Shown: positions 10,308 to 19,254 of the stretch, one piece after another
Layout of the letters: each line of letters starts with the position of its first letter
Numbering within the stretch: the first letter of the stretch is position 1
NCBI RefSeq assembly: GCF_011516635.5
Contig: NZ_CP096255.1
Coordinates: 682,001 to 746,000, forward strand
From: Bradyrhizobium barranii subsp. apii
GTDB lineage: Bacteria > Pseudomonadota > Alphaproteobacteria > Rhizobiales > Xanthobacteraceae
Direction of reading: 5' to 3'
DNA: 64,000 nt
Position numbers and translations under genes: made by a program
Notes under the pieces: generated by a model
The model's input: the letters and a program-made list of their open reading frames with translations, nothing else
What the model was told of the DNA's origin: nothing
Database searches by the model: none

Positions 10308-11353
10308 GCCGGATAGGCCTTGCGTGCCGCTTCGATGAAGCTGGTGTTGACAACGTCGGCCATCGCGAGCGGCTTGATGCCGGTCATTTCACGGAACCAG
10401 ACCTTCTGACCGCGCGCGAAGCTGGCGGCATCGATGATGCCTTCGTAATCGGTGACCTTCTTCATGACGCCGCTGTCGAAGATATTCGCATCGCGCGACG
10501 TGCTTCCGACGTAAGGCTCGATCATATCGTAGATCTCTTCGGGAGAGTGCCCCTTGATCCACAGGGTGGCGCGCCACAGCGCCGTGACGAACGCCTGCAT
10601 CTTCTGCGGGTCCTTGTCGATGGTCGCCTGCAGCGTAAAATGAGAGGTCACCGGGACCTTGCCGCCGATGTACTTGGCCCAGACCGCCTCGTCCGTTCCA
10701 TCGAACAACAGCGCGCCCCAGCCCTGCTCGACCGAATCCTTCAGGATCGATGGCGAGTTGATGAGAACATCGACCTGCTTCGTCTTCAACGTGCCCATCA
10801 TGGTGTCGACATTGCCGGTGCCGATCCAGGTCACCTTGTCGTCCAGCCCCATGGTTTCCATGTAGTAGGAGGCCCATACGTGGTTGGTGCCGCCCAGCGA
10901 CGACACCGAAACGATCGGCTTTCGTCCGTCAGGCCGCTTCCACTTCGCCAGCGCCTCCAGGCTGGTGATGCCCTGATCGAACAGATCCTTGCGGATGATG
11001 AAGATCGCGGCGTTGCTTCTTGTATCGACCGGCATCAGGACCCGCGCGCTGCGGCCGTGATTGCTGAGCTGCATCGGGTGGGTGATGTCGCCGATACCGA
11101 TATCGCCCTGGGACGAAGCGATGATCTCGCGCGTCTTCACCCCGCTGCCGCCCTGGATCAGCTTGCAGTCGAGGCCGGCCTCCTTGAAGAATCCGGCCCG
11201 GTCGGCGACGAATTGAGATTGATAGACCGGAATGGCCACCGGATAGATCACGCGGCCCGACGGGGTATCCGCCCACGCCCGTCCTGCCGCCAGGGACGCA
11301 CCGGCGCCGGCGACGATCGTCAACGCGGCCCGTCTGGTGACCCGAGTCTTCAT
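10304..11353 (-). CDS. ABC transporter substrate-binding protein (NMT1/TauA-like)
   Basis: This 349-residue periplasmic protein begins with a twin-arginine-like signal (TRVTRRAALTIVAGAGASLA, cleavage near AWADTP). The mature part has the features of NMT1/SsuA-like receptors: VYQSQFVADRAGFFKEAGLD at the N-terminus and IQGGSGVKTREIIASSQGD. The ATG at 11351-11353 overlaps the leuB stop as ATGA, which selects this start over a GTG one codon earlier. Its position inside a leuCDB operon implies that the imported ligand is related to the substrates of those enzymes. Confidence 0.9.
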   Translation of the reverse strand: MKTRVTRRAALTIVAGAGASLAAGRAWADTPSGRVIYPVAIPVYQSQFVADRAGFFKEAGLDCKLIQGGSGVKTREIIASSQGDIGIGDITHPMQLSNHGRSARVLMPVDTRSNAAIFIIRKDLFDQGITSLEALAKWKRPDGRKPIVSVSSLGGTNHVWASYYMETMGLDDKVTWIGTGNVDTMMGTLKTKQVDVLINSPSILKDSVEQGWGALLFDGTDEAVWAKYIGGKVPVTSHFTLQATIDKDPQKMQAFVTALWRATLWIKGHSPEEIYDMIEPYVGSTSRDANIFDSGVMKKVTDYEGIIDAASFARGQKVWFREMTGIKPLAMADVVNTSFIEAARKAYPA

Positions 11354-12492
11354 CACGCGTGCTCCCTCTCCTTGCCGACCACCTTGTCGAGCGCGTTCAG
11401 AACCGCATCGCCCATCTCCTGGGTCGAAAGTCTTTTTGCGCCGGGTTCGGCAATGTCGGCCGTTCTTGCGCCCGCAGCCAGCGCCGTATCCACGGCCTTC
11501 TCCAGCAGCGTTGCATCATCGGGCCGATTGAGGGTGATGCGCAACATCATCGCGACGCTGAGGATCGAGCCGAGCGGATTGGCGATGCCCTTGCCCGCAA
11601 TGTCAGGCGCGCTGCCGTGAACCGGTTCATAGAGCGCCTTGCGGCGGCCCAGCCGGTCCGGCGGCCCGAGCGAGACCGACGGCAACATGCCCAGCGAACC
11701 CGACGCCATCGCGGCGCAATCGGAGAGAATGTCGCCGAAGATATTGCAGGTCACCATGACGTCGAACTGCGAGGGCGCCCGCACGATCTGCATCGCAGCG
11801 TTGTCGACATAGAGGTGCGTCAGCTCCACATCGGAGAATTCCGCCTGATGCAGCGCGGTGACCTCCTCGCGCCACAGCACGCTGGTTTCCAGCACATTGG
11901 CCTTGTCGACGGAGCAGACCCGGCCTTTGCGCGTCCGCGCCAGTTCGAACGCGGTTCGCGCCACCCGGCGAATCTGGCTGGTGGTGTATTGCTGGGTGTT
12001 GAAACCGCGGCGCTGGCCGTCGGGCAGCGTTTCGATGCCGCGCGGCTCGCCGAAATAGATGCCGCTGGTGAGCTCGCGGATGATGATGAAGTCGACATCC
12101 TTCAGCACCGCGGCCTTGAGCGGCGCGGAGTCCGCCAGCGCCGGATTGGCGACGATGGGCCGGAGATTCGCATAAAGGTCGTACTTGCTGCGCAACGACA
12201 GCAGGCTTCCCGCCTTGCGCGCTGCCGGAGGGACCTCAGTGGTTTCAGGACCACCCGTCGCGCCCCAGAGTAACGCGTCGGCCTCCTCCATCGCCTCGAC
12301 GGTGTCGTCCGGCAACACCTTACCCGTCGCCAGATACGGGATGAGACCGTATTGCGCTTCGCGCAGCGCCACGGGAATGCTGCGCCGCGCCGAAAACCAT
12401 TTGAGAATGCGGTGGGACTGGTCGGTCACTTCAGGACCAATGCCTTCACCGCCGACCACGGCGACCTTGATCATGTTCGAGAGCGTGTTCAT
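11353..12492 (-). CDS. leuB: 3-isopropylmalate dehydrogenase family protein (LeuB-like)
   Basis: The 379-residue protein belongs to the isocitrate/isopropylmalate dehydrogenase family, which oxidatively decarboxylates 2-hydroxy acids with NAD+ and Mg2+. Visible landmarks are GGEGIGPEVT at the N-terminus, IIRELTSGIYFGEPR around residue 140, which fits isopropylmalate dehydrogenase better than D-malate dehydrogenase, and the nucleotide-binding YEPVHGSAPDIAGKGIANP segment. The start at 12490-12492 overlaps leuD by four bases. There is no leuA beside it and it is co-transcribed with an ABC importer, so it may be a catabolic or second copy acting on an imported malate derivative rather than the main leucine enzyme. 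Confidence 0.87.
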   Translation of the reverse strand: MNTLSNMIKVAVVGGEGIGPEVTDQSHRILKWFSARRSIPVALREAQYGLIPYLATGKVLPDDTVEAMEEADALLWGATGGPETTEVPPAARKAGSLLSLRSKYDLYANLRPIVANPALADSAPLKAAVLKDVDFIIIRELTSGIYFGEPRGIETLPDGQRRGFNTQQYTTSQIRRVARTAFELARTRKGRVCSVDKANVLETSVLWREEVTALHQAEFSDVELTHLYVDNAAMQIVRAPSQFDVMVTCNIFGDILSDCAAMASGSLGMLPSVSLGPPDRLGRRKALYEPVHGSAPDIAGKGIANPLGSILSVAMMLRITLNRPDDATLLEKAVDTALAAGARTADIAEPGAKRLSTQEMGDAVLNALDKVVGKEREHA

Positions 12493-13136
12493 GCCAATTG
12501 TCCTGCCTGATGTCCTGCAAAGTGAATCCACGGCCGCGCGTCGCGGTCGGATGCCTGGAATGCGCGGATCTCGTGGTCGCGCCGCAACGTCAGCGAAATC
12601 TCGTCGAGGCCTTCGAGCAAACCCGCACGCCGGCGCGGATCGATCTCGAAGACGTGCCGCACGCCCGATGGGGAGGTGACCGTCTGCTCCTGCAGGTCGA
12701 CACTGACGCGTCCCGCGCCCTGGCTCGCTTCGATCTCCGCGGCGAGCCCGTCGATGACGGCCTTGTCCAGCACCACCGGCAGGATGCCGTTCTGGAAGCA
12801 GTTGGCGAAGAAGATGTCGCCGAAGCCGGATCCGATGATGGCGCGGATGCCCATCTCCTGGAGCGACCACACCGCCGCCTCCCGCGACGAGCCGCAGCCG
12901 AAATTCGGACCCGTCACCAGGATTTCCGCGGCGCGATAGGGCTCGCGATTGAGGATGAACTCCGGATTGTCCGCGCCGTCCGGCAGGTAGCGGAGCGAAC
13001 CGAACGCCCATTTTCCGAGACTGCCGCGGACGGAATTTCCGATCATGCGGTTGATGCTGATGATGACGTCCGTATCGACATTGGTGCGCATGATCGGCGC
13101 GGCCGTCGCGGTCAATTTGGTGAAAGCTTGCGGCAT
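12489..13136 (-). CDS. leuD: 3-isopropylmalate dehydratase small subunit (LeuD-like)
   Basis: The 215-residue protein is the swivelling small subunit of isopropylmalate isomerase. It has the NVDTDVIISI motif near residue 20 and the highly conserved GPNFGCGSSREAAVWSL segment around residue 78. It pairs with the LeuC-like large subunit encoded immediately upstream, with no bases between stop and start, to move the hydroxyl group of a malate derivative through an Fe-S centre. It overlaps leuB by four bases. Confidence 0.9.
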   Translation of the reverse strand: MPQAFTKLTATAAPIMRTNVDTDVIISINRMIGNSVRGSLGKWAFGSLRYLPDGADNPEFILNREPYRAAEILVTGPNFGCGSSREAAVWSLQEMGIRAIIGSGFGDIFFANCFQNGILPVVLDKAVIDGLAAEIEASQGAGRVSVDLQEQTVTSPSGVRHVFEIDPRRRAGLLEGLDEISLTLRRDHEIRAFQASDRDARPWIHFAGHQAGQLA

Positions 13137-14570
13137 CTAGCGCTCCATCGTTCGGACGTCGGCGATGGCGCCGGACACCGCCGCCGCCACGGCCATGGCC
13201 GGACTTGCCAGATGAGTGCGGGCACGCGGCCCTTGCCGGCCAATGAAATTCCGGTTCGATGTCGACACCGAACGCTGGCCGGGCGGCACGGTTTCACCGT
13301 TTGCGGCAAGGCACATCGAGCATCCGGGCTCGCGCCATTCAAAGCCCGCGGCGATGAAGATCTTGTCGAGCCCTTCGGCCATCGCATCGCGCCTGACGGT
13401 CTCCGACCCCGGCACGACCCAGGCGCGCACGCCCGGCGCAACCTTGCGGCCGCGCGCGACTTCGGCTGCGGCGCGCAGATCGCTGAGGCGGCTGTTGGTG
13501 CAGGAGCCGATGAAGACCCAATCCACCGGCGTGCCGGCGATCGGCGCACCGGGCTTCAGGCCCATATAGTCGAGCGCGATCTCGATCGCGCCGCGGCGCG
13601 CCGGATCGGCGATGTCTGCGGGATCCGGGATGCGGCCATCGACACCAAGGACGTGTTCGGGACTGGTGCCCCAGGTGATCTGGGGGATGATGGCCCCGAC
13701 ATCGATCGACACTTCGCGATCGAACATTGCGTCGCTGTCGCTCTGCAGCGTCCGCCACGCCGCGACGGCCTGCTCCCACATCTCGCCTTGCGGCGCATAG
13801 GGACGGCCGCGGATATAATCGAACGTCGTCTCATCCGGCGCGATCAGCCCCATCTTGGCGCCGAGCTCAACCGACAGATTGCAGATGGTGAGCCGCCCTT
13901 CGATCGGCATGTCCCTGATCGCACTGCCGGCATATTCGACGGCATAGCCGGTGCCGCCGGCGGCGCCGACATGGCCGATCAAAGCGAGGATGAGGTCCTT
14001 CGCCGTCACGCCGAACGGCAACCGGCCGTCGAACGTCACCCGCATGGTTTTCGGCCGGCGCTGGATGATGGTCTGGGTCGCCAGCACATGCGTGAGCTCG
14101 CTGGAGCCGATGCCGAAGGCGAGCGCGCCGAGCCCGCCATGGGTGCAGGTGTGGCTGTCGCCGCAGACGATCAGGCAGCCCGGCAGGCTGAGACCGAGCT
14201 CCGGCCCGATGACATGGACGATGCCCTGCCCCGGCTGGTCGAGGTCGAACAGCCGGATGCCGCTGGCGGATGTCTCGGTCCGCAACGCCGCCAACAGCTC
14301 CCACCCGGTCTTGATCGTGCCGGCACGCCCGGACGCGGTCGAAATCGCATGATCCGGCGTGGCGAAGGTCAGTTCGGGATTGTGGACCGGAATGTTGCGG
14401 CTTTTGAGGTTGATCAGGCCGGCGGAGCCGCCGAGGTCATGCAGCAAGTGGCGATCCACGTGAAGCAGATCGGTATCATCGCTAATCCGGGCGATGACAT
14501 GCTGGTCCCAGATTTTGGCCAGCAGCGTGCGGCCACGCGTGTCCACGATCCGTCCTCCCCTGTTCGGCAT
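13137..14570 (-). CDS. leuC: 3-isopropylmalate dehydratase large subunit (LeuC-like)
   Basis: The 477-residue aconitase-family subunit starts at 14568-14570 (MPNRGGRIVDTRGRTLLAKI). Earlier in-frame starts lie in unconserved sequence. It carries GDSHTCTHGGLGALAFGIG and the three 4Fe-4S ligand cysteines: one in VFIGSCTNSRLSDLR and two in EPGCSMCLAANGE. Its length matches bacterial LeuC. It leads the leuCDB-ABC transporter operon and follows a LysR gene on the same strand. Confidence 0.9.
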   Translation of the reverse strand: MPNRGGRIVDTRGRTLLAKIWDQHVIARISDDTDLLHVDRHLLHDLGGSAGLINLKSRNIPVHNPELTFATPDHAISTASGRAGTIKTGWELLAALRTETSASGIRLFDLDQPGQGIVHVIGPELGLSLPGCLIVCGDSHTCTHGGLGALAFGIGSSELTHVLATQTIIQRRPKTMRVTFDGRLPFGVTAKDLILALIGHVGAAGGTGYAVEYAGSAIRDMPIEGRLTICNLSVELGAKMGLIAPDETTFDYIRGRPYAPQGEMWEQAVAAWRTLQSDSDAMFDREVSIDVGAIIPQITWGTSPEHVLGVDGRIPDPADIADPARRGAIEIALDYMGLKPGAPIAGTPVDWVFIGSCTNSRLSDLRAAAEVARGRKVAPGVRAWVVPGSETVRRDAMAEGLDKIFIAAGFEWREPGCSMCLAANGETVPPGQRSVSTSNRNFIGRQGPRARTHLASPAMAVAAAVSGAIADVRTMER

Positions 14571-14712
14571 CTGATGTGCCGTGTTGCCGCCGATCATGCC
14601 GACCGACAGCGAGCTTGAGAAGCAGGATAGAAGTCCGTCGCGGAAATGTGCAGTGACGGTTGGGCAGGGAGCCATCGCGGCCGGCGATGGCAGGCCGTCG
14701 GCAGGAGCGATG

Positions 14713-15666
14713 TCAGCTTCGGCCGCGCACGACCGTCAGCCGGTCGGAGACACCGCCCGTGGTGAGACGCGCATCATCATGGGTCCGCAAATGCTCCACC
14801 AGCAGCTTCGTCACCGAAGGCAACGACTTGTAATCGCGCACGCCGATGACCAGGTCGCGTCGCGCCCAGGACTCGTCGAGCGGGACGGTGACGAGACTGT
14901 CGACGCCGTAGCGGTCGCGAACGATCTCGAGCGGCACGATTCCGACCCCCATCCTGGCATCGACGACGCGGAACAGCGCATCGAAACTGCTGACGCGGAT
15001 GCGCACCTTGAGGTGCTGCCCGAGTGCCGCGGCGGCCCTGACACACAGCGTCTCGATCGAGCTGCCCTTCTCCAGGCTGACGAAGTCGAAATCGACCAGC
15101 TCGCGGAAGCGAACGCTATCGTGGCCCGCCAGCGGGTGGTCGCGCGTGACCAGCGCGACCAGGCTGTCGCTGCGATAGGACGGCAGCTCCAGATCCTGCC
15201 CGTCGATGTTGCCGCCAAAAATGCCGATGTCGGCCCGGTTCTCCACCACCGCGCGCACGATCGCGGGGCTGAGATCCTCCTCGATGTCGATGTGGACCAG
15301 CGGATGCCGCTCCAGGAACAGGCTGAGCTCGTCCGCCAGGGCTTCGAGGATCGCGGACTTGTTGGCACAGATCCGGATCAGCCCGCGCTTGCCCTGCCGG
15401 TATCCGGTCAGCTCGCTCTCAAGCTTGCTCAAATTTCCCAGGATGATGCGGGCGTGCTCGAGCAGGGCGAAGCCAGCCGGTGTCGGCTCGATCCCCTTCG
15501 AATGACGATGCAGCAGCTCGACCTGAAACAGGTCCTCGATATCCGAGACGCGGCGGCTGACCGCGGACGCCGCGATGTTCTTCTTCTCCGCCGCCTTGGC
15601 GATACTCTGCTCCTCAACGATCGCCACGAAGAGCTGCAACGTGAGGAGATCGATTTTGGCCGTCAT
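14713..15666 (-). CDS. LysR-family transcriptional regulator
   Basis: The 317-residue protein has an N-terminal LysR winged helix (DLLTLQLFVAIVEEQSIAKA, KNIAASAVSRRVSDIE and ELLHRHSKGIEPT) and an effector domain from about residue 95. It lies 142 bases upstream of leuC on the same strand. It may therefore control the leuCDB-importer operon from the intervening region, or be part of it, although LysR genes are more often divergent from their targets. The ligand is unknown. Confidence 0.9.
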   Translation of the reverse strand: MTAKIDLLTLQLFVAIVEEQSIAKAAEKKNIAASAVSRRVSDIEDLFQVELLHRHSKGIEPTPAGFALLEHARIILGNLSKLESELTGYRQGKRGLIRICANKSAILEALADELSLFLERHPLVHIDIEEDLSPAIVRAVVENRADIGIFGGNIDGQDLELPSYRSDSLVALVTRDHPLAGHDSVRFRELVDFDFVSLEKGSSIETLCVRAAAALGQHLKVRIRVSSFDALFRVVDARMGVGIVPLEIVRDRYGVDSLVTVPLDESWARRDLVIGVRDYKSLPSVTKLLVEHLRTHDDARLTTGGVSDRLTVVRGRS

Positions 15667-16128
15667 CCGTCAGATCCTCGACCGGGCCCTCGCTAGGGGG
15701 CCATTGTGGAGAAGCTTGGCGGCCGGTCGCAAGTGCGGTGTCAGATTATGGTCCCCCGGGGACGACACCAGAGGCTGCCACGACGCAGAGAGGCTGTCTT
15801 TGACGGGGCTTTCTCAAAGCCGTTTTGATATGGCGGAGAGGGAGGGACTCTTCGCTCAATTTACGCCTATCCGCCAATTTCCTCGAAAAACAACGCGAGC
15901 CGGCGGGTTACGGACTACACTGACGACTACACTTTGGACTACAGCAATCAGCGCTGCAGAATCGCGCGGTTGTTTGCCTGGGTCAACGTCCAAAGGCCGG
16001 CCAGCCTGGGGAACTTGATTTAGAGTTGATGCGGTGTTGCCGGGCGGCGCCTTAGAGAGCTTTCCTCGCTGATCGCGAGTTGAAGGGCCGTTTGCACTGG
16101 ATGCAAACACGCGCTGACGCACGAATTT
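15667..16128. other. Intergenic stretch, no gene recognised
   Basis: About 460 bases between the LysR gene and the first small gene of the next cluster. Open frames here on both strands have no recognisable motifs and poor coding character. It must contain the LysR promoter, but I could not assign -35/-10 elements with confidence. Confidence 0.4.
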
Positions 16129-16372
16129 TTGGACACGCCTCTGAACGCGACCTCCGAGCAGGCCGGACCGGCTCCTACCGACCTCGACGCCGCCGCCGAC
16201 CAGACTATCGCGGCCTGCGGCGGCGACGCCCCGGGAGACCGTGAAGGCTCTGATCGTCGCCAACGACTTTCTCGAGACCCAGCTCGAAGAGCTCGGGAGG
16301 AAGGTGTCGACCGGCTACGCCCGCGGGCGGCTCCCAAGGGCGCGCGAACGCAAGGATGAGGCAGATGTCTGA
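16129..16372 (+). pseudogene. Small hypothetical gene broken by one extra C
   Basis: From a TTG at 16129 the frame reads MDTPLNATSEQ (first codon read as Met), then DLDAAADQTIAACGGDA. At a run of four C near 16230 the frame is lost, while the neighbouring frame continues as RETVKALIVANDFLETQLEE and LGRKVSTGYARGR to a TGA at 16370-16372. Removing one C gives a continuous ~80-residue protein whose stop overlaps the ATG of the next gene at 16365. This is the arrangement expected of a translationally coupled pair, which supports the reconstruction. The family is unknown. A homopolymer sequencing error is the main alternative to a true mutation. Confidence 0.6.
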
Positions 16373-16613
16373 AGTGACCTACTATGTCGCTCTGCAGTTC
16401 GTTTTCTCCGACGACGGCATAGCCGCCGGCGAGGCGGCGGAGTGCCTGAGCGCCAACGCCGCGGTGATGCGGGCCGAGGCGCTCTCCCGCAAACCGCGTC
16501 ATGCCGGCGCCATCGCCTTCTCGCGGACCGGCGACCCGTCAAGCGGGGCCTTCAGCGACGCTAGGCTGATTCGCAAGTTGGGCGACGTGTCAGAGGATCT
16601 GAGCACGTTGTGA
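16365..16613 (+). CDS. Hypothetical protein
   Basis: This 82-residue protein begins MSEVTYYVALQFVFSDDGIA. I choose 16365 over the ATG at 16356 because AAGG lies nine bases upstream and because the reconstructed stop of the preceding broken gene overlaps this codon. The sequence is soluble and mixed alpha/beta in character, with a helical middle (AAECLSANAAVMRAEALSRK). I recognise no family. It belongs to a run of tiny genes on the same strand before a PAS-domain gene. Confidence 0.65.
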   Translation: MSEVTYYVALQFVFSDDGIAAGEAAECLSANAAVMRAEALSRKPRHAGAIAFSRTGDPSSGAFSDARLIRKLGDVSEDLSTL

Positions 16614-16721
16614 ACGAACGCCGGCGTCGCATTCGGCCGCTTGCCTAGGCGGATCGCGGCCGGCTATGCCATACTAACTTACCGTGTGTTATCCACTTCC
16701 CGGGCGGCTCCCGACATCCCG

Positions 16722-17327
16722 ATGAAGAAATTCATTTGCGAGCAGAATATCGTGAATTTTCAGAGGCTGCTGGCCGAAACCAGCGATCCGACTCTGCAGC
16801 GGACGCTGGAAGGTCTGCTGGCCACCAACAAGCGCGAACTGGCGCTGCTGGAGGCCGAACGGCAGGGAGCCCAGACCTCTCCGTTCGGACAGCCGCTCCG
16901 GAGCGCCGCCGATGCGTCCGAACTTCGCGAGCGCTTCCTCTCGGACTTCGATCGGTCGCCGCACCCGTACATGCTGCTCGATCCGGGGCCGGGCCTGCAG
17001 ACCGTGGACATCAACGCTGCGTACGCCAGAGCCACTCTCACCGACCGAGACAGCGTTGTAGGTCGGTCCCTTTTCGACGTGTTTCCCGACAATCCGGACG
17101 ATCCGCTCGCTGACGGAGTGAGCAACCTATACGCCTCACTCCGGATCGTCGCACAGACAGGCCGGCCTCATGCCATGGCCGTGCAGCGCTACGACATCCG
17201 CGATCCAGACGGCTCGTTCGTCGAGCGCTACTGGCAGCCGATCAACTCCGCTATCGTCGACGAAGATGGTCGGCTGACATTTCTGCTGCACCACGTCGAG
17301 GACGTGACGGATCAGGCCGCGTCCTGA
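16722..17327 (+). CDS. PAS domain-containing protein with KYI-type N-terminal module
   Basis: The 201-residue cytoplasmic protein starts at 16722 (MKKFICEQNIVNFQRLLAE). Its first ~45 residues are helical and resemble the whole of two tiny proteins elsewhere in the window (25664-25819 and 46615-46767), sharing the pattern K-[YF]-I-x-x-Q-N-x-x-x-F-[QK]-[KR]-x-L-x-E followed by R-x-x-[LE]-x-x-L-L. Residues ~75-195 form a PAS fold (PYMLLDPGPGLQTVDINAAY, VVGRSLFDVFPDNPDDP) ending with LLHHVEDVTDQ, the usual PAS C-cap and linker. No kinase or output domain follows, so it is probably a stand-alone sensor or adaptor. Confidence 0.8.
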   Translation: MKKFICEQNIVNFQRLLAETSDPTLQRTLEGLLATNKRELALLEAERQGAQTSPFGQPLRSAADASELRERFLSDFDRSPHPYMLLDPGPGLQTVDINAAYARATLTDRDSVVGRSLFDVFPDNPDDPLADGVSNLYASLRIVAQTGRPHAMAVQRYDIRDPDGSFVERYWQPINSAIVDEDGRLTFLLHHVEDVTDQAAS

Positions 17328-17335
17328 GCACCGAT

Positions 17336-17530
17336 TCAACTAGGCGCTCTCTCTTGGTCGCCGAGCGTCCTACCCGTCGTGCTGTTGACGAAATGGAGCG
17401 ACGTGCAAGCCGGGCAAGAAATCGAGACGTAGGTATCTTCGGGCTTCAGGGACTCGATCGCCTCCTCGTCCAGGGAAAGCTGGACGTTCATTCCCGTGCG
17501 CGGACACTTGAAGAGGATCTGGCGCTGCAT
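17336..17530 (-). CDS. Small CxxC-containing hypothetical protein
   Basis: This 64-residue protein begins MQRQILFKCPRTGMNVQLSL and contains a second element SISCPACTSLHFVN. The cysteines (one in KCP, two in CPAC) resemble a degenerate zinc ribbon. It converges on the PAS gene, with 8 bases between the ends. Proteins of this shape are common among Bradyrhizobium hypotheticals. The function is unknown. Confidence 0.65.
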   Translation of the reverse strand: MQRQILFKCPRTGMNVQLSLDEEAIESLKPEDTYVSISCPACTSLHFVNSTTGRTLGDQERAPS

Positions 17531-17926
17531 TGCTCAAACATGCGCCTCGTCGGCCGCCATCGAAATTGCGGATGAGTACCTAGGGCCTTCTGCGGAAGTT
17601 GAGATGGGTCAAAGCGCACCGCAGGACCGGTCCTAAGATTTGAGCGCATCGGGCGCTTTGGCGCCGATGGCGTTGCGAGGCGGAGCCCGGACTGCTAGGC
17701 ACTCCGGGTCCCGTCTCCGGACTCCTGCGTCGACGAACGCAAAAGTGAGCCGGCTCTGTGAGCGGCTCGGTCGGTAAGTTCTGCGGAACCAAAGCCGACG
17801 GTGCGGGTTGGACCGACACAGCCTCAGATTTGACGTCACTGAACAATCGGCCTCGGCGCTTCGTTGCGAAGCCCCGGGGCCTATTTCCCTTCGGCCTGAG
17901 ACGACGGCGTGTAGCAAGAGGCCATC
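17531..17926. other. Intergenic stretch, no gene recognised
   Basis: About 395 bases between two small divergent genes. I see overlapping open frames on both strands but no conserved motif, no strong hairpin and no recognisable operator. Confidence 0.4.
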
Positions 17927-18208
17927 ATGCCAGCGGATCTCCATCCAGACGACCTGACGCATGTGGTGCGCAATGCGCTCGAGACCACGCGCGCGACGAT
18001 GGTTTGCCCCTTTCACGACGACGTAATCATCCGGGTCGGCGACGACGCCGCCGAGGGTCACGCCTTCGAGCGTGCCAAACGAATCCCCAAAAGCGACGGC
18101 TCAACTTGGGGTGGGCAAGCTCTCAGGGACGAGATTCGGCGCCAACTAGGCGCTGCCACGGATGGCCGCTGCCCCAAGTGCGACGCCGCCCCGGATCCGC
18201 GCGCCTAA
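17927..18208 (+). CDS. Hypothetical protein with C-terminal CPKC motif
   Basis: This 93-residue protein (MPADLHPDDLTHVVRNALET start) has MVCPFHDDVIIRVGDDAAE in the middle and GRCPKCDAAPDPRA at the end. The VCPFH and CPKC groups could bind one metal ion. An AGAGGCC-type purine stretch precedes the ATG. I know no function. It is the first of four small plus-strand genes ending with the cytochrome. Confidence 0.65.
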   Translation: MPADLHPDDLTHVVRNALETTRATMVCPFHDDVIIRVGDDAAEGHAFERAKRIPKSDGSTWGGQALRDEIRRQLGAATDGRCPKCDAAPDPRA

Positions 18209-18283
18209 GCGACCCGACGGAGAAGACCGCCGGAACCCATCCAAGCCGGACTTGTTGTCCCAAAGCGGAATTGGAGTTTTGGC

Positions 18284-18523
18284 ATGTCGGTACGACTTCA
18301 GATCGCGGCGATCGTCTTCATGAGCGTCCAGGCAGTGCTGTTCGGAGCGGGAATGCTTGTGATCCTCCTCACCCCATTCCAATCGAACGCAATGGCGGCT
18401 ATTCCGACGATGATCTTCGTCAGCTTCGTGGCGTCGGCCGCAATCGCGTGGCTGATAGCGCCCAGACTTCGCCAGCGTTATTGGCGCACGAGAGGCACTC
18501 CCGGCGACGCCATCTCCGGTTAA
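18284..18523 (+). CDS. Small membrane protein with two predicted helices
   Basis: The 79-residue protein has two hydrophobic segments: AAIVFMSVQAVLFGAGMLVI at residues 8-27, and IPTMIFVSFVASAAIAWLIA at residues 40-59, followed by a basic tail (PRLRQRYWRTR). The positive-inside rule places the C-terminus in the cytoplasm. No family is recognised. Confidence 0.6.
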   Translation: MSVRLQIAAIVFMSVQAVLFGAGMLVILLTPFQSNAMAAIPTMIFVSFVASAAIAWLIAPRLRQRYWRTRGTPGDAISG

Positions 18524-18629
18524 CGCCGCTGGCCCGGCCGAGCGTCCGCCGTCAATCCCCTCTCCCCACTCCGAACGGCGCGGGTGGATCGAGCCACTGG
18601 ACGCAGCGCCGCCGCCAATGAAGGTGCCC

Positions 18630-18842
18630 ATGCCGCGCTTCATCGTCCGCTTCATCAAGGATGTCCTCGGCGACAACGGCCAGATGGACGAAGTCTGTCA
18701 AACGACAATCGAGCTGGATGCCCGAAACGGCGGGGAGGCCGAGCAGCAGGCCAAGGAACGCTTTTGCGATATCCACGCCACCCATGACTGGTCGCTCCAT
18801 GCCGACCGTCTGAAGGTGGATCCCGCCGACTTTCCGTCGTAA
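18630..18842 (+). CDS. Hypothetical protein
   Basis: The ATG at 18630 has GAAGG about seven bases upstream, so I prefer it to 18618. The 70-residue product (MPRFIVRFIKDVLGDNGQMD) is acidic and soluble, with an SSF-like helix containing one cysteine (AKERFCDIHATHDWSLHADR). It resembles other short Bradyrhizobium hypotheticals. The function is unknown. Confidence 0.6.
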   Translation: MPRFIVRFIKDVLGDNGQMDEVCQTTIELDARNGGEAEQQAKERFCDIHATHDWSLHADRLKVDPADFPS

Positions 18843-18897
18843 GCCCGGAAGCCGTGCCGCGCCAAAAGGGCGCCGACCAGGTCATGGGAGTCCGAAC

Positions 18898-19209
18898 ATG
18901 TCGAAAGCGTTCAGATTGGTGGCAACTGCATGTTGCATGCTCGGCATCGTCACGCCGTCTTTCGCAGCAGACGCCGTCAGCGGCAAGGATATCGCCAAGC
19001 GCTGGTGCGCAAGCTGCCACCTCGTGGAGCGAGATCAGACGACCGCCGCCGATCAGGCGCCGCCGTTCGCGTCCCTCGCGAAGACACCAGATTTCGATCA
19101 GAACAGGCTCGCCTTTCTGCTGCTACTGCCTCACCCTAATATGCCGAACCTGTCGCTGAACCGATCCGAAATCGCGGACCTGGCCGACTATATCCGATCG
19201 CTGAAGTAG
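18898..19209 (+). CDS. Periplasmic c-type cytochrome, class I
   Basis: The 103-residue protein has a Sec signal (VATACCMLGIVTPSFAADA), a CASCH haem-binding motif at about residues 37-41, and a conserved C-terminal helix (LNRSEIADLADYIRSLK). The methionine in HPNMPNLSL is the likely sixth haem ligand. It would shuttle electrons in the periplasm. No oxidase or dehydrogenase partner is adjacent, so its partner is not evident. Confidence 0.85.
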   Translation: MSKAFRLVATACCMLGIVTPSFAADAVSGKDIAKRWCASCHLVERDQTTAADQAPPFASLAKTPDFDQNRLAFLLLLPHPNMPNLSLNRSEIADLADYIRSLK

Positions 19210-19254
19210 ACCGCTGGGATGCGATCCGACCTTCCAAGCTCGCTGCGGGGTCGG

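Noticed and set aside
12498..14618. A 706-codon plus-strand frame
   Set aside because: It runs antisense through leuC and leuD, with composition typical of a shadow frame and no recognisable motif.
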